Positions 8,565 to 17,643 are shown, counted from the first letter of the stretch. The stretch: 46,883 nt of DNA from Euryarchaeota archaeon UBA605 (GCA_002504905.1 DATY01000004.1:1-46883); one strand, 5' to 3'. Made by a program: numbers and translations. The notes: generated by a model from the sequence alone, not told the origin.

Positions 8565-9977
8565 TCATATTTCAATAATTTCCGGTTTTAGTTTACGACC
8601 ATTATAATCTCTCGCTTTAATAACATCAATCACATAAGCAACTTTCGCGACATGAACTTCAACTTCGGTGTTTTCATCAGATTGATTGATTTCACCAATG
8701 ATTATTTCTGGAATCTTCGCTTGACTAACTATCCAATCACTTAATGCCCTCTTTGTTGAATCTTGTAAACCTATCTTGAGATTGATTTTTACCATGCCAA
8801 AAGAATCTGCCACTTCGTCCCAATCATCCCTTTTTCTTACTGGGTCTCTATCCATTCCATCGGGTAATTCAGGAGTCTCTACAAACGGTATTTCGAGTCC
8901 CCAAGTTGAACCAATTTTCTGTAAACTACCTTTATCTTCCTTTGAAACAAGACTCCATGCTTCTCCCTTTCTTCCCATTCTTCCAGTTCTACCAATTCTA
9001 TGAACAAATGCTTCTGTATCGTCAGGTAAGTCGTAGTTTACTACAACTGTAATTCCATCTACATCTAGTCCTCTGGCAGCTACGTCAGTAGCAACTAATA
9101 TTTTTTCATTACCTGACTTAAAATTACTAAGTAATTTTTCTCTTTTTTTCTGTGGCATATCTCCATGAATGCCTACCGCTTTCATTTGGAACTTCCCCAA
9201 TCTTTCAACTATTACGTCCACCATTCTTTTCGTATTGCTGAATATTAGCATTTGCCCGTTTTCAGACATATTAGCTATTAATCTGCCCAGAACCCATAAT
9301 TTATTTGCTCTACCAATTCTTACGGCGTAAAGATCGATTTCAGGAATATCAACTTCTAAATCATCACTCATTACATGCGCAGCATCATTCATTATTTCTT
9401 CAGTGATATTTAGTACCTCATCAGGGAATGTTGCGCTAAAGAGTAGATTTTGTTCACGATTTGGTATCTTCTCAATTATCCATAATATATCTGGAAAGAA
9501 TCCCATATCTAACATTCTATCAGCTTCATCTAGACAAAATATAGAAATTTTCTCCAAATCCAAGTGGCCTTTTTTGGTCATATCAATAACTCTACCTGGA
9601 GTTCCTACAACAATATCGCACCCTGCCGATAGTATTTTGGCTTGCTTTTCAATATCTGTCCCTCCATATACGGAGATTATTTTCAATCCCTTTTTACCCT
9701 GTAGTAATTCTAATTCTTCAGAGACTTGAACAGCGAGTTCTCTTGTGGGGCACAGAATAATCGATTGAGGAACTCCCTGACTCTTACATCTTTCCAGTAT
9801 TGGTATTCCAAATGCAGCAGTTTTTCCGGAACCGGTCTTCGCTTGTCCGACTATATCTCTACCCTTTCTTGCTAGGGGTATTGAATCTAATTGTATTTCT
9901 GTAGGTTCATCCCAACCTCTTGAAATAATAGCATCTAGTATATCAGATTCTAATTCCCATTTTTGAAAGATTGACAT
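8565..9977 (-). CDS. DEAD-box ATP-dependent RNA helicase
   Basis: A 470-residue cytosolic helicase of superfamily 2. Q-motif region EPTEIQLDSIP; motif I AKTGSGKT (46-53); motif Ia PTRELA (77-82); GTPGR; motif II DEAD (150-153); motif III SAT (181-183); motif VI HRIGRTGRMGRKG. A C-terminal extension of about 90 residues ends in a possible small RNA-binding module similar in position to the DbpA/CsdA RRM-like domain (VEVHVAKVAYVIDVIKARDYNG). Such proteins unwind RNA in ribosome assembly and at low temperature. It is the third gene of the minus-strand run, nine bases after the 94-residue unknown. Confidence 0.95.
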   Translation of the reverse strand: MSIFQKWELESDILDAIISRGWDEPTEIQLDSIPLARKGRDIVGQAKTGSGKTAAFGIPILERCKSQGVPQSIILCPTRELAVQVSEELELLQGKKGLKIISVYGGTDIEKQAKILSAGCDIVVGTPGRVIDMTKKGHLDLEKISIFCLDEADRMLDMGFFPDILWIIEKIPNREQNLLFSATFPDEVLNITEEIMNDAAHVMSDDLEVDIPEIDLYAVRIGRANKLWVLGRLIANMSENGQMLIFSNTKRMVDVIVERLGKFQMKAVGIHGDMPQKKREKLLSNFKSGNEKILVATDVAARGLDVDGITVVVNYDLPDDTEAFVHRIGRTGRMGRKGEAWSLVSKEDKGSLQKIGSTWGLEIPFVETPELPDGMDRDPVRKRDDWDEVADSFGMVKINLKIGLQDSTKRALSDWIVSQAKIPEIIIGEINQSDENTEVEVHVAKVAYVIDVIKARDYNGRKLKPEIIEI

Positions 9978-9986
9978 TTAATCGCC

Positions 9987-10271
9987 TCAGAAGGTCTCAG
10001 ATTCTTTGATTTCCTTCTGTAGTTCTCCCATCCAGTATTTTTTACAATTCTCTTTTGTTAGAAATTGATCCTTTGAAGAAAAATTATGATTAAAATGACC
10101 TTTATCCGCGGAAGCAAATTGATCATTTGTCTTTTTGTGGAACTTCTGAAGTACATGTTGCTTCATGTATTGTTGAAATTTTAATGATTTCTGCCTATTA
10201 ATACCGTTTGGTGTAACACCCTCCCACAGGCGTTCAAATTGTTCGAGTTTCTCATCAAACTGCTCGCTCAT
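9987..10271 (-). CDS. Hypothetical 94-residue charged protein
   Basis: I do not recognise this protein. It is rich in Lys, Gln, Glu, Phe and His, lacks a signal peptide or membrane helix, and looks helical at both ends (DEKLEQFERLWEGV and YWMGELQKEIKESETF). Its start overlaps the stop of the HEAT-repeat gene by four bases (ATGA), and the helicase follows nine bases after its stop. That tight packing supports it as a real gene. A partner role to the HEAT protein or helicase is only a guess from position. Confidence 0.7.
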   Translation of the reverse strand: MSEQFDEKLEQFERLWEGVTPNGINRQKSLKFQQYMKQHVLQKFHKKTNDQFASADKGHFNHNFSSKDQFLTKENCKKYWMGELQKEIKESETF

Positions 10272-11503
10272 CTCAAGTCCTCAGGTTTTGCCCGACTTGC
10301 CTTCTGTTTATCATATTCACCCTTCGGCTGGTCCTGCTTAATTTGCATGCTGAGCTCCTTATCTTCATCATCATTAATTTTCTCAACTGGCGCTAAAAAT
10401 CTATTTTTCTCACTTTCAGAACCATCTAACTCAATATCTATGGATAGAGCAGTAAGTCGTTTACGAAGTTTTGGATTGGTTTCTTGTCTCAATAATTCTG
10501 CCGCACTTTCTCTTAATCTATCTCCTGTAAGGATTATTGAAAGTTGTTCTACACATGCTGTTCTTAGGTTTAGATCTCTTGATCTAGCTCCACGCAAAAT
10601 CATATCTGTGACTCTTGGGCTCTGCATATCTAATTTCTTCATGGCACGAATTACAGAATTTCGTACATTCGTATCATCATCATTTAACGCATGTTCAACT
10701 AAAATAAGAGCAATCCTCGGCTCACTATTAGTTAATGTAACCAAGCATTGAGCGGCATTTCTTCTAACTTGTGCATCTTCATCTTCCAATGACCAACCGA
10801 TTAGATCCCATCCTGATGGACCTCCTTTAGCGGCAATATTTCTTAGAATTTTAGAACCTTTTCTTCTTAAGTCGACATCTTCCTCTCTAATTAACTCATC
10901 AATATGTAGGCAGCCTGTTTCTGGCCACGCAATACTTGTTAATTTTAGAGCCTCAAAAGCATTTTTTCTGTGATTTTTATCCATGCTTCTCAGTTCCCTT
11001 CTCAATATATCTTCACAACCTGATGGAAAAATTGGGGACATTTTCTGAAGAGCTTGCATTGCAACTTTTCTCACTTTTAAATCTCCATCTTGCAATCTAT
11101 CAGACAGATATACCATTAAATCTGTATGAAGTTTTAATGAGAAACTAGGCATTATTTCTAATCCTGCTATTCTTATTTCTCTATCATCATCATCCAATGC
11201 TTCTAGCAAAATTTCATGTGCTTTTGGGATTGAATTTTCATACACTCTGGCTAGAGCTCTTATTCCATCAGTTCTTTTTACAAACCCCCCTCCATTCGTT
11301 AATGATAATTCCAATCTTTCAGTCCCCCCCTCTGCTAAATTTAGAATCTCATAAACAGGAATTCTTTGCCATGGACCATCTGGAGGGTGTAAAGAACGAA
11401 TATCCATTTCTACAGATTTTTTCCTCTGTTGGATAATTTTCCCAGTACGTGGGTCCCTTGCAACATAGTCATTCGCCATATATTTCAATAGCGCCGGATG
11501 CAC
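10268..11503 (-). CDS. HEAT-repeat (PBS-lyase-like) protein
   Basis: A 411-residue solenoid built from about seven HEAT-like helical repeats between residues 60 and 360, with the recurring pattern D-x-x-x-x-V/I-R-x-x-A (for example DDDREIRIAGLE, DGDLKVRKVAMQAL, DEDAQVRRNAAQCL, DDTNVRNSVIRAM). The N-terminus (ARDPRTGKIIQQRKKS) and the acidic-to-basic C-terminus are probably unstructured. HEAT solenoids bind proteins or nucleic acid and are usually not catalytic. It heads the five-gene run. The start is a GTG with GGAGG directly against it; a TTG or ATG up to eight codons later is possible. Confidence 0.88.
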   Translation of the reverse strand: MHPALLKYMANDYVARDPRTGKIIQQRKKSVEMDIRSLHPPDGPWQRIPVYEILNLAEGGTERLELSLTNGGGFVKRTDGIRALARVYENSIPKAHEILLEALDDDDREIRIAGLEIMPSFSLKLHTDLMVYLSDRLQDGDLKVRKVAMQALQKMSPIFPSGCEDILRRELRSMDKNHRKNAFEALKLTSIAWPETGCLHIDELIREEDVDLRRKGSKILRNIAAKGGPSGWDLIGWSLEDEDAQVRRNAAQCLVTLTNSEPRIALILVEHALNDDDTNVRNSVIRAMKKLDMQSPRVTDMILRGARSRDLNLRTACVEQLSIILTGDRLRESAAELLRQETNPKLRKRLTALSIDIELDGSESEKNRFLAPVEKINDDEDKELSMQIKQDQPKGEYDKQKASRAKPEDLR

Positions 11504-11589
11504 CCTCCACTATTCAAGTAAAGGTTTTGATGTTCTGGAATTGGATAGAAAACAATCAATAGATATTATATGTTCAGGTGAATGTTAGT

Positions 11590-12168
11590 ATGTTTGATGA
11601 ATCCAATGATGAATTTCATAAATTGATATTTGTGAGTTTCTCAGAGGAAAAAGAATTAACAATTTCAGACCTAATCAGATTATGGTCTTTAGAACTTCAA
11701 TGGATGAAACCCGAGGAGGCATCTTTAGTTATTGATAAATTAATAGAATCTGGTTGGTTGAACGTAGAAAATGAAATTGTTTCTCCTGTTTTTTTAGAAA
11801 GAGAATCTATCCCTAGTCTTGGTTGGAAACCAATTTTAAGAATCATCTCATCCCCTCCAATTTTTGATCCTAATTCAATTTCTGACTCGATTGATAATGA
11901 AATCGAATCAGAAATTGTTGTTAATGTTATTCAATCAGAGATAATATCGGATCAAAATCATCCACCTGATCGTTCAGAAAGTAATATCCCAAAATTAATT
12001 AGATTTATTGCGAATAAATCAAAGATTGACAATCGGGAAGTAGTTCGAAGAGCTCAAAGAAAAAGACGCTCACTGGGCCCAGTCACACTGTGGATGTCTC
12101 TAGCTCTTGTTGCAAGAGAACAGGGATTGGATATGATTGAAGTTTCATCTCTAATTGAACCGGCTTAG
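11590..12168 (+). CDS. DUF2240-like archaeal protein
   Basis: The N-terminal half resembles the archaeal family DUF2240 in my memory of it: a winged-helix-like region with SEEKELTISDLIRLWSLELQW, then MKPEEASLVIDKLIESGWL and a short strand leading to ESIPSLGWKP. An acidic linker (about 100-130) separates a basic C-terminal helical part (VVRRAQRKRRSLGP). The function is unknown. I chose the ATG at 11590 because AGGTGAA lies seven bases upstream; a GTG at 11578 would add four residues. The stop overlaps the convergent RND exporter gene by four bases. Confidence 0.7.
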   Translation: MFDESNDEFHKLIFVSFSEEKELTISDLIRLWSLELQWMKPEEASLVIDKLIESGWLNVENEIVSPVFLERESIPSLGWKPILRIISSPPIFDPNSISDSIDNEIESEIVVNVIQSEIISDQNHPPDRSESNIPKLIRFIANKSKIDNREVVRRAQRKRRSLGPVTLWMSLALVAREQGLDMIEVSSLIEPA

Positions 12169-14726
12169 CTTTCATTGGAAGTTCTTACTTCAGCTGCTAA
12201 TAATCCTGGAAGAACAAACAACGCTAAGATCAGAGAAAAGGCTACAGAAATTGAACTAACAATTCCAAAATCTTGAATCACGGGTATGGGTGATAATTTA
12301 AGAACTAAAAATCCACAAATTGTAGTTCCTGCGGACATAATTAGGGCTGTTCCTGTAGTTTGATACATGATTTTCATCGATTCCCATACTCCATAACCTG
12401 ATTTTCGATTACTTTCAAAACTTCTCCAAACATGTATAGAATAATCTATGCCCAATCCGACTGTTAGTGCAGTTATCATAATAGTTAATACATTCCAATT
12501 TAAACCAAGAATTGCCATTGATCCAACAACCCAAGAGCCACTAATTCCAACTGGAAGAATAACTACTAAAGATTGTCCAAGCCTTCTAGTTAGGACGAAT
12601 AGAACTAATATAGATACAAGCAAACTCCAACCAGTTGACTCAACCTGAGAAACTACCAGTCCGGAGAAAATGCTGTGTATCATCATCACATCACCGCCAA
12701 TATGGGCATCAGCATCAATATATCCTGAATCTTCTATCCATTCTGCTTGCTTTTCAAATTCTACAGCCAATACTGAAGTTTCTTCACTGGTTTCAGCTAT
12801 TACATCAACTCTAATTTTTAGAAATTTCAAATTATTTTTGTCTTCCGTTAGTGCGACATACATCGAAGTTCTTTCACTCCAAGATTGTCCTCTAAGTGGT
12901 TCTCCTATCGAATTATTTAGTAATAATGAATCCACTGCAGCTGTAATATCTCCTTCTTCAAAACCATCACCCACATCTAATCTTCCATCAAAAATTCCAA
13001 GATGGAATTCTTCTCCAAACTTACTATCTGCTTCAATTGCATCTCTGAGAATAGGGTATAAACCATCATAAGAAGGTCTTTGTGAATCCGTATTGGCGGG
13101 TATAACTACATTGGAAATAGTTGATATTCTCAGATCCAACATATCGAGCCCTCTCAGCAAATCCCTTTCACCAGTAAGTGAATCTTTACCCTCGCTTGGC
13201 TCAATAAGTATAGTTACCGACTTCCAAGCCGCTGCATCATAAGATTCGTACATATCTCCTCTGACTTCCATTATCGGCATATCCTCTTCTGAAAGAAAAT
13301 CTGTTAGCTCAAAACTAGTTTCTAACTTTGTACCAGCTAAAAATACTGAACTAGTAGTCAATAATACAACAACGAGTAATATCCTAGCAGTATTTCTTTT
13401 CTGAAAATTAGTCGCTAAATCTGCAAATTTAGATAAATCCATTGGCTTCCTTTTCTTAACTCCTGTAGTTTTTTCCACAACTACATGTAATGCTCCAACA
13501 GTTACTGTACTAGCAACAAATGCACACACGACCCCCAGAGCCAATGTGATGCCAAAAGTTCGTAATGGTGGTAACGGAGACAAAGAGCTTGCGAGGAATG
13601 CAGAAACAGTAGTTACTACTGCTAAAGTCAATGCTACTCTTAAGATTGAAAATGCTCTAATCCATGCATGAGCAGCAGAATTAGTATGTTTCCTAGCTTC
13701 TTCATATCCTCTTTGTAAATGAATCGCATAGTCAATTCCTAGTCCGAAAACTACTGGAGCAACAGCGACTTCAAGAATAGAAAAAGGCCTTCCTAGTAAT
13801 GTAATAGTTCCATACGTCCAAACTAATGCTGCTGTAAGCCCTAGGAGAGGCGCAGCAATCATTAATGCTGAACGAAAGACCACTGCTAAAACAAATACTA
13901 CGACTATAATTGCTAACATCAAAAGCCAAGTAAAATTATCTAATGTAGTATCATTTATATCATTACTAATTAAATCGTCAGAGATAACCCCATAATTCAA
14001 AACTGAATTAGAATCTAATGATATATTTTCAGTTAATACTTCTCTAATATTTTTTGCTAGAGTTTGCCTTTCCTTAGAATCTAAAGATCCATCAACTTCT
14101 ATAACCCACATTGTGCTAGACGAGATTGGAGTAGAAGACCCCTCTCTAGTTACAATCCAGTCACAAACATGAATATAATCAAAATCAATGTTTAATAGTG
14201 CATCGTTAGCAAATGATGCTGATGCGATTGCTTGGTCATTACCAATTGCATCTGTACATTCTTCATCATCATTAATTACGGCTAGAAGAAGATCATCCCA
14301 TTCATCAAAATCTTGTAATGTCCTACTTTGATTGTCTCTTTCTTCAAGTACGTTCTGCAAAATACTTGCAATGTTGATATGTGAAACTATCCTATCTCCA
14401 TACACTTCATCAATAATTTCTAAATCCAGGGATAACTGTTGTAATGCTCCGAGTTCTAGGACATTAGCACCTTCTTCATTTGGAGTAACATGTACGTAGA
14501 TTCTATTTGGAGTATCTGCCATTACTAGGTTCATTCTTTCTTCAGCAGATTTCGCTTCATTTTCTGGTGCGAATGATGATAGATCAGTAGTGAATTCTGG
14601 TAAAGGAACGAGCACTGATGCTGTTATTACAGTTAATAATAGACTGATTACTAGTATTGCTGGTGCTAATCTTCCAAAAGCTTCTGCGAACCTTTCTTCC
14701 CTCGATTCGCCCCCCACCATCATCAA
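12165..14726 (-). CDS. RND/MMPL-family membrane exporter (copy 1)
   Basis: An 853-residue predicted exporter of the RND superfamily, HAE3/MMPL branch. It has the two-fold architecture: one N-terminal membrane helix (about 20-42), a large extracellular loop, a block of five to six helices, then a repeat of the same plan. Each helix block contains the charged motif typical of the branch, GLGIDYAIHL near residue 330 and GLGIDYSIHV near 760; the aspartates are thought to relay protons. Members export lipids or other hydrophobic compounds using proton-motive force; the substrate cannot be read from sequence. It converges on the DUF2240-like gene and is divergent from rpo11. A second, different copy lies at 22660. 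Confidence 0.92.
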   Translation of the reverse strand: MMMVGGESREERFAEAFGRLAPAILVISLLLTVITASVLVPLPEFTTDLSSFAPENEAKSAEERMNLVMADTPNRIYVHVTPNEEGANVLELGALQQLSLDLEIIDEVYGDRIVSHINIASILQNVLEERDNQSRTLQDFDEWDDLLLAVINDDEECTDAIGNDQAIASASFANDALLNIDFDYIHVCDWIVTREGSSTPISSSTMWVIEVDGSLDSKERQTLAKNIREVLTENISLDSNSVLNYGVISDDLISNDINDTTLDNFTWLLMLAIIVVVFVLAVVFRSALMIAAPLLGLTAALVWTYGTITLLGRPFSILEVAVAPVVFGLGIDYAIHLQRGYEEARKHTNSAAHAWIRAFSILRVALTLAVVTTVSAFLASSLSPLPPLRTFGITLALGVVCAFVASTVTVGALHVVVEKTTGVKKRKPMDLSKFADLATNFQKRNTARILLVVVLLTTSSVFLAGTKLETSFELTDFLSEEDMPIMEVRGDMYESYDAAAWKSVTILIEPSEGKDSLTGERDLLRGLDMLDLRISTISNVVIPANTDSQRPSYDGLYPILRDAIEADSKFGEEFHLGIFDGRLDVGDGFEEGDITAAVDSLLLNNSIGEPLRGQSWSERTSMYVALTEDKNNLKFLKIRVDVIAETSEETSVLAVEFEKQAEWIEDSGYIDADAHIGGDVMMIHSIFSGLVVSQVESTGWSLLVSILVLFVLTRRLGQSLVVILPVGISGSWVVGSMAILGLNWNVLTIMITALTVGLGIDYSIHVWRSFESNRKSGYGVWESMKIMYQTTGTALIMSAGTTICGFLVLKLSPIPVIQDFGIVSSISVAFSLILALFVLPGLLAAEVRTSNES

Positions 14727-14831
14727 CCCGAATCAATATCGGTGTTAAAGTTAGACCGTCAACCGTTCCTTCAATAGCCAGCATTCGAAGGCAAGCCCTC
14801 AAAAAGGGATGGCCACTCGAAAGACTGTCTT

Positions 14832-15089
14832 ATGCCAATCAAAGTCTTGAAAAACGAAGGAACCGAACTTCGTCTCAGAATTATCGGAGAGAATCATTCA
14901 ACATTGCAATTGTTCCGTTCACGTCTTAATGATAGTAAAGATGTAGATTATGCTAATTACTTCCAAAAACATCCAGATTTGGATGAGCCTGAGTTATATG
15001 TTAGATGTGTGAAAGGAAAGAAAGCAGAGAAAGTTTTCCGTGATCTTTGTTCAGATATAAATAAAGAATTATCTAATTTAGAATTATAA
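14832..15089 (+). CDS. rpo11: DNA-directed RNA polymerase subunit Rpo11 (L)
   Basis: An 85-residue subunit L/Rpo11, which pairs with Rpo3 in the assembly platform of archaeal RNA polymerase, equivalent to eukaryotic Rpb11. Diagnostic features are the short length, the opening PIKVLKNEGTELRLRIIGENHS, and the conserved strand-helix part YANYFQKHPDLDEPELYVRC with the invariant HP. No ribosome binding site is visible before the ATG, so leaderless translation is likely. truD follows with a 12-base gap on the same strand, so the two may be co-transcribed. Confidence 0.92.
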   Translation: MPIKVLKNEGTELRLRIIGENHSTLQLFRSRLNDSKDVDYANYFQKHPDLDEPELYVRCVKGKKAEKVFRDLCSDINKELSNLEL

Positions 15090-15101
15090 GCGTTGTTTAA
15101 T

Positions 15102-16499
15102 ATGGATAATAAGTCCATTGAAGAGTATCTTGGTTTTGGTTCAGGGGCTGTCGAAGGGGATGGAATAGGCGGAATTTTGAAAGTTCAAGTCGAAGATTTC
15201 AGAGTTGAAGAAGTGTCTCCTATTCCCGCACTTGATCCTAAAGGTCGTTTTACAGTTGTTAGAGCTACTTTAGTAAACTGGGAAACTAATCGTTTCCTTA
15301 AGAGATTATCAAGAGCTTGTGGAATCAATAGAAATCGTATCTTTGCGTCTGGTTTGAAGGATAAGAGAGCAATTACCACACAACTTCTAGTTATTGATGC
15401 ACCAAGAAAAAAAGTCGAGTCAGTTGAAATTCCTGACACGACATTAGAAATTTTAGGCCGAACGCACCAGAAAATAGGTATGTCTGATCATGATGGTAAT
15501 CGTTTTTCAATAACTGTTAGAGGTTGTTGTTATGAGAATGGAGAACCAATGGATGGTAAGGAGGCAATGAGAAGAGTATTGGAATTAATCTCGAGAATGT
15601 CAGAAAGGTTGGGAGAGAATGTTTTCCCTAATTGGATTGGTCCTCAGCGCTTTGGATCAACTAGGCCTGTGACTCCAGAAGTCGGTCGTGCTGTTGTTTC
15701 AGATAATTTTCAAGAAGCGGTCAATTTGTATCTCGGTATGAAAGGAATGAATGACGGACATGAAACAGAACTTTTCAGAGATATGTGGAGGAAAACAAAA
15801 AACCCTGAGAAATGCTTAGAGATTATACCAAAACATTTAGGATTTGAAAGGAATATTTTGGAAAGTTTGCAAAAACAACCTGAAAATTGGGTTAAAGCAT
15901 ACAAAACACTCCCTCCTTCTTTACAATTATTAACAGTCCATTCTCTACAATCTTTAGCATTCAACCACTCACTGGCCGGGCGACTGAACTCTAACATAGG
16001 TATTGTTGAACCAGAAATAGGTGACTTAGTAGCTCCAGTACAACCTAGTGGAAGAATTGATGTAGGAAAAATGTCTGAAGTTAGTGAAACAAATTTAGAG
16101 CGATGTCGTAGAAATTGTAGATTAGGTCGCTTAGCGGTAACAGGTCCTCTTCCAGGAAATGATGCGCCAATTGCTACTGGAATTCCTGGTGAGGTAGAAA
16201 ATAAAGCTCTCGAACTAACTAATTTAGATTCTATTGACTGGAAAGTATCTGCAATCCCACGTCTTTCTACTAATGGTACAAGAAGGCCACTATCAGTGAT
16301 GTTTAGAGATTTTTCAATTGAAGAAGTTCCAGAAATACATGAATCTTCCATTTCTAAACGTTGGGAAGAAGGTCCGAAAGAAAATGATTTATGGAACCCT
16401 GAAGGTAGCAGTATGAGAATGAAATTTATTTTACCGCCAGGAACATATGCAACTGTATTAATGCGCGAACTAATGCGTTCACCTCTAGATCATTATTGA
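15102..16499 (+). CDS. truD: tRNA pseudouridine(13) synthase TruD
   Basis: TruD makes pseudouridine at tRNA position 13. From the ATG at 15102 the protein is 465 residues, a usual archaeal length. The catalytic block FASGLKDKRAITTQ gives Asp87. Other family blocks are EDFRVEEV near the start, NWIGPQRFGSTRP with the conserved QRFG, and the TruD-specific insertion domain in the middle. The C-terminal PPGTYATVLMRELMR is also typical. A TTG nine bases upstream is an alternative start; neither has a clear ribosome binding site. It follows rpo11 by 12 bases. Confidence 0.95.
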   Translation: MDNKSIEEYLGFGSGAVEGDGIGGILKVQVEDFRVEEVSPIPALDPKGRFTVVRATLVNWETNRFLKRLSRACGINRNRIFASGLKDKRAITTQLLVIDAPRKKVESVEIPDTTLEILGRTHQKIGMSDHDGNRFSITVRGCCYENGEPMDGKEAMRRVLELISRMSERLGENVFPNWIGPQRFGSTRPVTPEVGRAVVSDNFQEAVNLYLGMKGMNDGHETELFRDMWRKTKNPEKCLEIIPKHLGFERNILESLQKQPENWVKAYKTLPPSLQLLTVHSLQSLAFNHSLAGRLNSNIGIVEPEIGDLVAPVQPSGRIDVGKMSEVSETNLERCRRNCRLGRLAVTGPLPGNDAPIATGIPGEVENKALELTNLDSIDWKVSAIPRLSTNGTRRPLSVMFRDFSIEEVPEIHESSISKRWEEGPKENDLWNPEGSSMRMKFILPPGTYATVLMRELMRSPLDHY

Positions 16500-16516
16500 A
16501 TGAGAGATCTTTAATT

Positions 16517-16783
16517 TTAGAGTCTTCCCATTTCTAATGCTTCTATTTGTCCTACTAAAGGATTGATTGCTCTTACTCTTTGTTCAAATTCATCAACAAT
16601 TCCTTCACCTTCTCCAAGAACAACTTGAACTTCTATGAACATCATTCCAAATGCTAGAGGTTTGATTTCTACTGCTTGTACTTCATCAAAGGAATCTATT
16701 ACTCCTGCAATAGCCTGGTAATCAGGAGTTCCCTCATCTGGATTGTTTATAGTTACCTTATATTTTACAACGACATGACCCAT
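16517..16783 (-). CDS. ef1b: Translation elongation factor aEF-1beta
   Basis: An 88-residue archaeal EF-1beta, the guanine nucleotide exchange factor for aEF-1alpha. The single alpha/beta domain is recognisable: MGHVVVKYKVTI at the start, EVQAVEIKPLAFGMMFIEVQVV in the core with the conserved PLAFG loop, and VDEFEQRVRAI followed by VGQIEALEMGRL at the end. I chose the ATG at 16783 because AGGTG lies seven bases upstream; a GTG at 16792 would add three residues. It follows the small zinc protein by 12 bases, and the two genes are neighbours in other archaea too. Confidence 0.92.
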   Translation of the reverse strand: MGHVVVKYKVTINNPDEGTPDYQAIAGVIDSFDEVQAVEIKPLAFGMMFIEVQVVLGEGEGIVDEFEQRVRAINPLVGQIEALEMGRL

Positions 16784-16795
16784 AAATAACACCTA

Positions 16796-16963
16796 TCAAG
16801 GTCCCTGAAAGCCACAAGTTGGGCATACGTAAGGGACTGCTTGTGTCCGACATTGTGCACTTCTACCAATTGAAGTATCGCAATAAGGACATGGGAATGA
16901 CGTACTTTTATTGTCTACTAGAGGCACTCCTGATGATGTGCAAACTTCTGCTCTACTTCCCAT
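16796..16963 (-). CDS. Small zinc-finger protein (CPxCG type, HVO_2753-like) with two incomplete knuckles
   Basis: A 55-residue archaeal zinc-finger protein of the kind represented by Haloferax HVO_2753 (DUF1610-type annotation), usually with four CxxC knuckles and the ending CPxCGFxGP. Here the knuckles read C8-T-S-S11, C25-P-Y-C28, S35-A-Q-C38 and C47-P-T-C50. The second and fourth are intact while the first and third each have a Ser in place of one Cys. One normal zinc site plus one two-cysteine site would remain. The ATG at 16963 is preferred because GAGGG lies about six bases upstream; a GTG at 16984 would add seven residues. It sits directly before aEF-1beta, which suggests a link to translation. 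Confidence 0.85.
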   Translation of the reverse strand: MGSRAEVCTSSGVPLVDNKSTSFPCPYCDTSIGRSAQCRTQAVPYVCPTCGFQGP

Positions 16964-17109
16964 TTCTGTCCCTCGGATAGGCACGGCGAGCCACCATCCC
17001 TTTTTAGGCTTGATTGAAGAGAAATAATAGAATATATTACAAATTACTGGTATTAACCTCTAAACGGATATTTTGTAAGTGAAATCTTATTCCAAGGTTT
17101 AGTGATAAA

Positions 17110-17562
17110 ATGTCCGAAGAAGAATTATTTTTGGAAGGTGAACAGAGTGATCTCAAGAAATATGTCGAAGATGTAGGCGGAATACACGGTCTTAGAGAGG
17201 TCGACAAAGTGAGGGGTTGGAACAATATTCAATATGGTGCTGGTTTATCAGGTAAAAATACTCCAGCTACAAAACTCTCAATGAATAAAGCATTTATTCC
17301 TCCCGGTGGTATTGCTAAGGCACATATTCACGTTGATTTTGATGTAATGGTATTTCTTCTAAAAGGTAGTGTCAGGCATGAATTTGGTCCAGGATGCCGA
17401 AATTCAGTCACTCACAATGCTGGTGATATGTTCTATATCGAACCAGGTTTACCTCATGAAGTGTTCAACTGCTCCGAAACAGATTGGGTTGAAGCCATTG
17501 TTTCAAGATCTGATGCATCAGAGTGGCAGAATATAATTCCTTATGATAGAAATTCTGAATGA
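17110..17562 (+). CDS. Cupin-domain protein
   Basis: A 150-residue single-domain cupin. The two cupin motifs are visible: PGGIAKAHIHVDFDVMVFLLKG (His, His and Asp/Glu-type ligands for a metal) and AGDMFYIEPGLPHEVFNCSE with the last His ligand. It has no signal peptide. Cupins of this size can be isomerases, dioxygenases or sensors, and the sequence does not decide between them. It converges on the rhodopsin gene across a strong hairpin. The stretch AGTGATAAA before the ATG contains a weak ribosome binding site. Confidence 0.85.
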   Translation: MSEEELFLEGEQSDLKKYVEDVGGIHGLREVDKVRGWNNIQYGAGLSGKNTPATKLSMNKAFIPPGGIAKAHIHVDFDVMVFLLKGSVRHEFGPGCRNSVTHNAGDMFYIEPGLPHEVFNCSETDWVEAIVSRSDASEWQNIIPYDRNSE

Positions 17563-17578
17563 GCGGAATTAATTTTAG

Positions 17579-17611
17579 GGAAAGGCTGAGGATTAAATCC
17601 CCAGCCCTTCC
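17579..17611. terminator. Hairpin between convergent cupin and rhodopsin genes
   Basis: An imperfect inverted repeat made of GGAA/TTCC, GGCTG/CAGCC and GGAT/ATCC blocks, with two A-C mismatches and a three-base loop (TAA). That is 13 pairs in a 33-base stretch. It starts 16 bases after the cupin stop and ends 32 bases before the rhodopsin stop. Because it reads the same on both strands, it could stop or protect both transcripts. Archaeal termination usually relies on T-tracts, so an RNA 3'-end stabilising role is also possible. Confidence 0.6.
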
Positions 17612-17643
17612 TTTACGTATCAGTCTAATTATTTGCTCTTAAT

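Noticed and set aside
10239..10751. Plus-strand frame of 170 codons, Ser/Leu-rich
   Set aside because: Antisense to the HEAT-repeat gene, whose repeats are clear.
14657..14929. Plus-strand frame of 90 codons spanning the exporter start and rpo11
   Set aside because: It overlaps two well-supported genes and has no family resemblance.
15710..16351. Minus-strand frame of 213 codons
   Set aside because: Antisense to truD; the sense frame has the complete TruD motifs.
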